Part shown: positions 57,421-64,000 of the stretch, piece after piece
How the letters are laid out: each line of letters begins with the position of its first letter
Position numbering within the stretch: the first letter of the stretch is position 1
Origin: Eonycteris spelaea
Lineage: Eukaryota > Chordata > Mammalia > Chiroptera > Pteropodidae
Reading direction: 5' to 3'
NCBI GenBank assembly: GCA_003508835.1
Contig: PUFA01000181.1
Coordinates: 1,922,001 to 1,986,000 of the forward strand
DNA: 64,000 nucleotides
Translations under genes and position numbers: made by a program
The notes under the pieces: generated by a model
Told to the model about the DNA's origin: nothing
The model's input: the letters and a program-made list of their open reading frames with translations, nothing else
The model's database searches: none

Positions 57421-57869
57421 GTAATGTGTGCTGGGTGGGGAAGGTGGCAGCGTAGTTCTCCTTTTCTGCAGGTGTTTAACTTTTGTTTCTCTCCCTTACA
57501 CGTCTCACTTCTTCAGCGTAAAGCTTGGAGCTAGGGGTTAGGGAAGACATATATGGGATTATTGGCAGAGGGATTGTCTGAAGAAAAGCTGAGAGTAACT
57601 TGTTCTTGCTGTCAGTATGGGGGTTTGTCTAATTCAGGCCTGGGTCATTTGAGATTAGAAAGTGTTTTTCTGATTTGTTCAGCATTTTGGATTGTGGTGA
57701 AGGAATATGGAGGGAGAAAGATGAAAAGAACAGAACTAGGGACTAATGAAATATGATGCCTATTTGGAAGGCTGTGCAATCATTTTTCTTCGCTCTGGCC
57801 GTGACTTTGTCTGGGGGCTATCATAAAACCAGAAGGGCAGACCTCCTTCCCGGAGTGCATCAGGTACTT

Positions 57870-58165
57870 TTAGCCTCAATTTCCTCTGCTTCTTGCCTTT
57901 TCACTGGCTTTACTCATCAGTGACCTTCCTTTATCACAAAATTCCAGCCCCAGTTCAGGCCAAGCCATCAGATGCTTCTGCCTCTAAGTTCCTGTTCACA
58001 GAAGGCTCTCTCAGATGCCAACACAGAGACCATGTTGTGCGCTGTCATATTCTTGACATCTGCACTATTTCGTGCTTGGCTTATTGGCCTGTGGTTCGCT
58101 CCCCTGTTTTATAGCTCCCCACTGAGTGGAGGCAAGCTTGAGGGCATGCCAGGTGAAGTAATCAC
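57870..58165 (+). mobile_element. L2 3' end in NXN intron 4
   Basis: CTCTCTCAGATGCCAACACA and CCCCACTGAGTGGAGGCAAG with pyrimidine-rich phrases between them follow the L2 3' region. Confidence 0.6.
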
Positions 58166-58177
58166 TTTTTAAAGCTT

Positions 58178-58445
58178 TAGAAAACATCAACTTTATTGAA
58201 GTATAATTTACATACAGTGAAATGCATACATTTAGGTATACAGTCAGTTTTGCAGAATGTATGTACCCATGCCATGTAGAACATTTCCATCACTCAAGAC
58301 TCCCTCATACCTCTCATCGGTCAATCCTCACCCCCAAATCCCAGCTTCGAGAAACTCCTGATCTGCTTTTTTAAATTAAATTTGTAATTCCTGCAATTTC
58401 TTATATGTGGAATCATAGTGTTTGTGCTTGCCTAAAAGTATGGTA
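58178..58445 (-). mobile_element. Old L1 3' end in NXN intron 4
   Basis: ACTTTATTGAAGTATAATTT, ACATACAGTGAAATGCATAC, CCATCACTCAAGACTCC and TATGTGGAATCATAGTG are L1 3' UTR phrases in reverse. Confidence 0.8.
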
Positions 58446-58833
58446 CTGTACAAATCACTGTTACATGCACAAAATAGAAGTGTCACTTGAGAACGCAGTG
58501 TCTGAACATCTACGCTTCTTATAAAAATAAGACCTGTCTGTGTTGAAAACAAAAGGTTGGGCATGGGTTAAACTGGTAGGATTCAGGGGAGCACGCTGTG
58601 GAAAGCCTGGTTTTTCGTTTGCATCCCATGTTGTGAGGAGGCGTTTGCTTCTTGGCATGCACCTGAATGGGTGGAGTAACCCACTCTGTCTCATTAGCCT
58701 GGGGTCTGAGGTCACGGCGATTAGAAGCCCCAGCATCCGTAGAGCCCTGGGCACAACTGGTAGAAAGCGGGGAGGACCCAGCAGTGATGCATTCGGGGGT
58801 AATAGAGCCTTGTTTCCATATGTGTTTCTATAG

Positions 58834-58940
58834 GTCAGAGGACTCGTTCAAACAGTACTTCAGTGAGATGCCCTGGCTCGCTGTCCCCTACACCGACGAG
58901 GCCCGGCGGTCACGTCTCAACCGCCTGTATGGCATCCAAG
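58834..58940 (+). CDS. NXN: NXN exon 5 (107 bp)
   Basis: The exon follows an acceptor ending TTTCTATAG, completes the arginine codon, and reads SEDSFKQYFSEMPWLAVPY then TDEARRSRLNRLYGIQ, ending AAG|GTAGGC with one base of the next codon. It corresponds to human residues of about 238-275, entering in phase 2 and leaving in phase 1. The segment is helix 2 of the central thioredoxin domain and the approach to its cis-proline strand, which human exon 6 supplies. MPWLAVPY echoes the MPWLALPY of human exon 1, a second sign of internal domain duplication. One difference from remembered human sequence is D for E in SEDSF. The exon is rich in CpG compared with the surrounding intron. Confidence 0.97.
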
Positions 58941-59249
58941 GTAGGCATTCCAGACTCCAGGGGACTCCCTGGAAACTGCTCATCCGGGCTTACCATGTCT
59001 TTGGCTTTCCTTTTAGGGGAAAAAGAACATCTTTATTTTTATGACTATTCACTTTCTTTACCATATTAAAAATTACACGTGTTGAATTTTTGTGTTGTAC
59101 ACGATAAATCATTGAAGTTGTTGTTTAAGCCAAGTGTTTGTCCAGATGAGCAGCTGCTTCTCACTGCCTGGCCCAATGAGTTCTGAGTGGGACCATGGAG
59201 CACGTGCTCCCCAGTGACTCGGCCGAAGCCCTACCCCAAGGGCTTTCCT

Positions 59250-59415
59250 GTCAGGTAGACCTGAGAGTGATCTTTGTTCCATCACTCAGACTCTGAGTCT
59301 CAGTTTACTCACCTGCGAAACGGGCGCGGTAAAATCTCTGCCACATAGAGTTGCTGGGACCATTAATAGGATGATGTATATTAGGCATGTCTCATGGTTC
59401 CTGAAGCATACAAGT
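59250..59415 (+). mobile_element. MIR SINE fragment
   Basis: GAGTCTCAGTTTACTCACCT and CATAGAGTTGCTGGGACC follow MIR. Confidence 0.65.
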
Positions 59416-59755
59416 GAGGACTGAGTGAGTGTTACCTTTTAGGTGAAAAAATTGCTTTCCTGAAGAGTGTTGAAAACCAGGACTTGGAGAACTACTAATC
59501 ATAATGCCCCTCCCCCTACCCCCACCCCCAGAAATAATGATTTTTAGTGAGACAAACTGTGTTTTTGTTCTTTATTATGTGAATACCTCCTTCCAGCCTT
59601 TACCCAGCTAGGTGTTTTCTTGATGAAGCACTTAACTGGCCTATTAAGAGTAAAACTCAACTCCCTTTGTATCAGTAGTACCGGATCCTGGTCAGCCCTA
59701 GACAGATACAGCTGATATTTGAGTTCTCAGTGTCCCGTGTGTTACAGGGAGTGGG

Positions 59756-59774
59756 GAAAAAAAAAAAAAAAAAA
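59756..59774 (+). repeat. A-run
   Basis: A homopolymer of about 18 A; no retroposed body could be recognised next to it. Confidence 0.9.
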
Positions 59775-59914
59775 GACAAATGAAGATTTACCCACAAATT
59801 CCACAGTTTATGAGAGAATACATATCAGATTCTTTAACCTTTTTCTTCACCATTTAGAATAAGCATATGGTTTTGTTTGGAGCTAAAGCTTCAAAAAATT
59901 AATACTTCATTTGA

Positions 59915-60085
59915 AATCGGTGCTCCTCAATGTGAAATGTACGTAAGAATTGCCTGGGGGTCTTGTGAAAGTGCAGATTCTGATTTAGTGGGTCTGGGCT
60001 AGGGACGAGATCGCCTGTTTGTAGCAATCCCCCAAGTGATGCCTATGCTGCTGGTCCAGGGACCACACTTTGGGTATTCACAGTC
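59915..60085 (+). mobile_element. MER5A-type hAT element
   Basis: Reads ATTGCCTGGGGGTCTTGTGA, GCAGATTCTGATTTAGTGGG and TGGTCCAGGGACCACACTTT, all hallmarks of MER5A. Confidence 0.8.
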
Positions 60086-60529
60086 TAGTAATCCTTTGAG
60101 AACGTCGGCGGCTCATGCCTCCTATTAATAAAAAAGATGAAGGCAGTTCCCTTTCCAAGCAGAAGTTGCATGGCATGATATTACTGTTCACTGGTCCAGA
60201 GGAATGACACTAAGTTGGGTAACATAAAGGCAGCGTCACCGGCTTCTTTCCTTGCAGCACTGCCTGCAGAGAGACTTAAAACACGTGTGCCTTGTGGTAG
60301 GAACCGAGGGTTGAATTGTCACTTCATGGGGATAAAAGTAGAACTTCATGTCTCTTAATTCATTTATTCATTCATACACAACAAATGTTTGTTTGCCAAG
60401 GACTGACCCCCCCACTCTCCCCCCACACACACACTGCTAAGCAACCTTGAGCAAGTTATTTGACTTCTCTTTTATCAGTAAAAGAGACATTTCAGTGTTG
60501 GGCACAGAATAAATAAATATTTAACTAAC

Positions 60530-61085
60530 AGTAAAAAAAGAAAAATTTGATTTTACAATCTAAAAAAGATAAACTTTTAAATGTCAAAAAGCTTTAACGA
60601 AAGCAACCAACAATATTAATAGCATATATGACAAAGAGTCACTATCCTTCATAGAAAAAGAGCTCTTCCCAGATACTAGTCCAAAAGAGAGAAAGTTTAG
60701 ACAACAAAGATAGGAAGTAGGCGGTTCTTCCGCTGAATAGTCAGAATGGATATGAAAAATATTCAGGTGAAATTACAGATGAATTACAGACGAAAATACT
60801 GAATTTATGAATTACAGATGAAAATACTAAATTTGTATCTATCACATTTGTTAAGCACTCCCTTCCTCTCCACCTACCCCCCTTCAAAAAAAAAAAAAAA
60901 AAAGGAAAAGATAATCCCCAGTGAGGGAAAGAGAGCAGACAGCTAGAAGGAATGTAAATCAGAACAGCCTTTCAGGAGAGCAATTGGCAATATATACCAG
61001 AGGTCTTAAAAAATCCATAAAACCTTTAATTTAAAAATCCCACTTGTAGGAATCTATGCTCAGGAAATTACCAATCACTCGGCCA
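60530..61085 (+). mobile_element. Degraded L1 ORF2 3' region, sense
   Basis: CATAGAAAAAGAGCTCTTCC, AAGGAATGTAAATCAGAACA, GCAATTGGCAATATATACCA and CCCACTTGTAGGAATCTATG are sense-strand L1M ORF2 phrases. An A run (60890-60903) and a small tandem duplication interrupt it. Confidence 0.65.
60781..60838 (+). repeat. 28-30 bp tandem duplication
   Basis: GAATTACAGACGAAAATACT and GAATTACAGATGAAAATACT begin two adjacent near-identical units of 28 and 30 bp. A shorter third start (AAATTACAGAT) precedes them. Confidence 0.9.
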
Positions 61086-62814
61086 AGGCTGAACTTCTCT
61101 TGAGCAGGTGGTGGATTTTTGGTTTTGGGTTTTTTCTTTTGTCTTTTGTATACTTTGAATTTCACTACAGACCACAATTCTTTTTTTTGCTTTAGTCCCT
61201 AGAAAACCCGGAGATGAATTTTTAACCACCTTTAGCGATTTTGCAAAACTGACCGTTTCTGTGCATGCCTTTGACCCTAGCTTCATTTTCTCTTCCTTGT
61301 TAACCCTTCAGGGGGATATTTTCATATGTTTTTATTGAATTATATTGTGTACTTTTTAAACTGCCTTAAATCCTTTTTGGAAAAAAGATGGAATAGATTT
61401 TAATGCATAGGATTCTATTCCTTGAGCTCCAAGTAGCCACCAGTACTCTCTGTACTGAGCTTAGTGGGATATAAAGAAACCAGAAGGGTAACCCAGTGCT
61501 GGTCTTGAGTGGAGAAGACGAGATTTATATTTGGAAATAACTAAAAAAATAAAGTATGCTGATATAAGAGTGTTGGTCAGGTAAGTGCCATTTTGTACAG
61601 GGGTTTAGAAGACCGATAGTTGTCCCAGAGACTGGAGCTGGGTTCTGGGCCTTGCTCAGCCACTCTGCTCAGTCAGGAAGGAGGTTCTCCACATTTCCAA
61701 GCTTGTGTCAGTGGAGCAGAATCTCTTCCTCTCCAAGAGAGGGAGTTGGGTTCTCCTTTCCTGAACATGGGGTTTGCACGATGGCAGGCATTCCTGATGG
61801 TCAATGCAAAAGCCATGGGGCCACCTGAAACTGATAAATTATCAAAGGACGGTCTACATATAATGTATAGCCAGTTTGAGGGTGGCAGTCTGTGCCCTCC
61901 CTGTACCATGTGTGGTGCTTCTGAGGACCCTTTTGGGTGAGTGGTGGGGGTGCCTAGGCACAGAACAGCAGTCTCAGGAGAAATCATGAGCTTTTTCAAG
62001 ATACAGTACAAGTTTTGGACTCACCGCTAAGGCCAGAGGGTGCCCTTCTGTGGAATGTTGGCAGGGCAAAAAAAATTAAATCGATTATTTTCTGTCTTGC
62101 CGTCAGAAAGCAGAAAAGGGAGCTCTCTTTTCAGATTCTCTGGTTGTCAACATACAAATATCCCAGATGGAGGAGCTGCGATTGTTAGGTGTGGCCCAGA
62201 CAGCCAAAAAGGGGGTAACCACAACTGAGGAAGAAGAGAATGGAGAGTTCTCAGAGATGCATTCATTTGGCACGTTTTCTTAAGGCCCTCGCGGTGTGGG
62301 GATGAAAAGTACATATGTGGTCCCCTTGAGGAGCCCTCATCAGAAAGCTAATCTGGAGAGGTTCTATGCCCAGGCAAGCGGCGGCCAGCCAGCCATACCA
62401 CAGTAAAAGAATGTGAGATTTATGCAGAACCCAGCTCCGGCCAGCAAGTGTTTGCTACAGCCCAGCCCTGCACCTCGCTCACTCTGCTGTTCCTTATCTG
62501 CTACCTCCACAGCTTCCATACCCTTGCCATCTGTTCTAGTCTCTCTTCAGCTTGGACCTGTCTCCTTTCCCAGCTTCCCACCTCCTGATTCTGTGCCTTC
62601 AGGTTTTTATAGTCTTTGATAGTGTTTTGTGCTGACTACTCCTTGGTTACTGATCTCTTGGGCTAAGCTTAAGGACTCATTCCTGCAAGCAGCCTGTCAC
62701 ATGTTGCCTGCTGACCTTGATCTGTCTGCCTCTGATCCTGTTAAACCAGAGATGCACTAAAGTACAGTGAGATATGAGTATAGAAGAGCAACACAACATC
62801 CTTATCAAGGTAGC
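61086..62814. other. Intron 5 sequence, unassigned
   Basis: Nothing recognised. Overlapping frames at 61620-62011 lack family signatures. Confidence 0.5.
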
Positions 62815-63189
62815 ATTTAATGAAGGGCCACAGGATGGAATAATCCAATTCAGAGGAGACTCACTTAGAGTCGTTTAACCAGGAAGGCTTCCTGGAGAAG
62901 GTGGCTGTGGAGCAGGGCCTTACAGAGTGAATGAGGGTTAGATATGAGGTTCAGGACATTCCGGGCAAAAACCAGAATAGGATGCCCATGGTGTACTATA
63001 GAGCAGAGTGGGCAATAAGGCTGGTCAGGTTACCCTGTAGAGGGACTTGAACGCTATGCCGAGATCCTTGGATTTGACCCTTTGGATTTTTGCAGCCTTT
63101 TGGAAACTTTACTTCAGGGATAATCAATATAGTAGTGACATTTAAGCTAGATTGGAAGAGAAATCCCAGAGGCAGGTTGTCCACTGATA
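62815..63189 (-). mobile_element. L2 LINE fragment
   Basis: GAAGGCTTCCTGGAGAAGGT, GAGCAGGGCCTTACAGAG and GATCCTTGGATTTGACCC match reversed L2. It is cut at its right end by the start of an L1. Confidence 0.65.
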
Positions 63190-63572
63190 TTTTCCTTTTT
63201 TTTTTTTTTTAATTAAGGTAAAATTGGTATATAACATTAGTTTCAAGTGTACAACATAATAATTTGATATTTGTATATAGTACAAAGTGATCACAATAAA
63301 TCTAGTTACCATCCATCACCATACAGTTAACCCCCCTCACCCATTTTGCCCCCCTCCCAACCCTCTTCCTCCTCTGATAATACCAGTCTGTTCTCTGTAT
63401 CTGTGACTTTCATTTTGTTCGTTTCATTTCTTAGATTCCACATATAAGTGAAATCATACAGAATTTGTCCTCCTCTGTCTGACTTATTTCACTCAGCATA
63501 ATACCCTTTAGGTCCATCCATGTGTCACAAATAGCAAGATTTCCTTCTTTTTTATGGTTGAGTGGGATTCTG

Positions 63573-63612
<40 letters not shown>

Positions 63613-64000
63613 ACGTGTATGTGCTCATGTGTGCATGCCACATCTTCATAATATTAATGGACACTTAGGTTGTTTCGATATCTTTGCTGTTGTAAATAAT
63701 GCTACAGTGAATGTAGGGGTGCACGTATATTTTCAAATTAGTATTTTCACTTTCTTCAAATAAATACCCAAAAGGGATTGCTTGATCATATAGTAGTTCT
63801 ATTTGTTATTTTTTAAGGAACTTCCATACTGTTTTTCATAGTAGCTGCACCAATTTATATTCCCACTAACAGAGTAGGAGGGTTTTCTTTTTTCCACATC
63901 CTTATGAACACATGTTTCTTGTCTTATTGATGAAAGCCATTCTAACAGGTGTGAAGTGATGCCTCATTGCAGTTTTGATTTGGATTTCCTTGATGATAAA
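63190..64000 (-). mobile_element. L1 3' UTR and ORF2 3' end, running off the window
   Basis: A T-rich start at 63192-63211 is the reversed A tail. The sequence then follows the Laurasiatherian L1 3' UTR (CAAGTGTACAACATAAT, GTGATCAC, CATCCATCACCATA) into the ORF2 C-terminal end (CACTTAGGTTGTTTCG, CCCACTAACAG). It shares its 3' end with the HAL1-type element at 49924. A TG microsatellite has grown inside it at about 63574. Confidence 0.9.
63574..63611 (+). repeat. (TG)n microsatellite inside an L1
   Basis: About 19 perfect TG units, continuing into alternating purine-pyrimidine sequence (GCACGTGTATGTGC). It occupies the spot where related L1 copies carry a short GTGTATATATA run. Confidence 0.95.

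Larger units (their letters stand above)
57421..58833 (+). other. NXN: NXN intron 4 (1,413 bp)
   Basis: GTAATG donor and TTCTATAG acceptor. It carries an L2 3' end followed by an L1 3' fragment in its middle; the rest is unrecognised. Confidence 0.93.
1..64000 (+). other. NXN: Nucleoredoxin gene body, internal part (intron 1 3' part through intron 5 5' part)
   Basis: The four exons inside this span splice in one continuous frame and encode a stretch nearly identical to vertebrate nucleoredoxin, a thioredoxin-family oxidoreductase of cytosol and nucleus. NXN binds Dishevelled and restrains Wnt/beta-catenin signalling in a redox-dependent way; human NXN loss causes a recessive form of Robinow syndrome (established knowledge). 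Exon 1, coding for about residues 1-120, is not present, nor are exons 6-8, so the gene runs through both ends of the window. Introns: intron 1 at least 54,540 bp, intron 2 of 2,032 bp, intron 3 of 495 bp, intron 4 of 1,413 bp, intron 5 more than 5,060 bp. No CpG island or obvious first exon was seen in intron 1, though some NXN isoforms use a downstream start and such an exon could be missed by eye. Confidence 0.95.
58941..64000 (+). other. NXN: NXN intron 5, 5' part
   Basis: Starts with GTAGGC and runs off the window. Exon 6, which should begin by completing a glycine codon and then read IPTLIMLD, was looked for and not found up to 64000. Confidence 0.85.

Noticed and set aside
58940..64000. 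NXN exon 6
   Set aside because: The expected IPTLIMLD-coding sequence after an AG was not found, so exon 6 lies beyond the window.
1..64000. CRISPR array, prokaryotic operon or phage-like system
   Set aside because: The spliced vertebrate gene, SINE/LINE content and intron structure are purely mammalian; the only tandem arrays are microsatellites.

Overview
The window is mammalian nuclear DNA lying inside one gene, nucleoredoxin (NXN), transcribed on the + strand. Four short exons with consensus GT/AG borders lie at 54541-54658, 56691-56824, 57320-57420 and 58834-58940. They splice in frame into about 155 codons of NXN (human residues 121 to about 275), including the thioredoxin-like active site WCPPC. 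By comparison with human NXN they are exons 2-5. Exon 1 must lie before position 1 and exons 6-8 after position 64000. Positions 1-54540 are therefore the 3' part of the large first intron, and no second gene was found there.

The host is probably a bat, perhaps a fruit bat (Pteropodidae). Alu, B1/B2, CAN, Bov-tA, PRE-1 and ERE SINEs are all absent. One 5S-rRNA-derived retroposed element with an A tail and short target-site duplication sits at 23050-23180, the kind of SINE described from fruit bats. A short L1 tail with target-site duplication at 52768-52909 looks like bat L1 3' ends, and L1 3' UTRs of the Laurasiatherian type are present. The species assignment is inference and was not searched.

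Layout: 1-15 kb is mostly unrecognised intron with scattered MIR and L2, one nested MER20/L1/MER1 transposon cluster (6.7-7.4 kb) and a second MER1-type element (8.85-9.07 kb). 15.4-17.4 kb holds old L1 3' ends. 19-20.2 kb is L2. 21.4 kb is a compound microsatellite. 23.05 kb is the 5S-derived element. 25.4-29 kb is old L1, interrupted by a MaLR-type LTR and carrying a striking 36-bp-arm palindrome. 30.7-34.4 kb has two diverged copies of an LTR-like repeat. 39.6 kb is a 76-bp perfect TTTTG array. 41-46 kb has MIRs, one of which grew a GA/GT microsatellite. 48.3-52.5 kb is an L2 copy split by a full-length, internally deleted L1 of HAL1 type with a perfect 15-bp target-site duplication. 54.5-58.9 kb carries the exons, with a Tigger-type DNA transposon and MER5-type copies between them. 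59-64 kb is the start of intron 5 and ends inside another L1.

No operon, CRISPR array, cellular RNA gene or undescribed system was seen. The most interesting items are structural: the HAL1-type insertion, the palindrome, the nested transposons and the splitting of the active-site motif by intron 3. Repeat family names come from remembered consensus sequences and need RepeatMasker confirmation.
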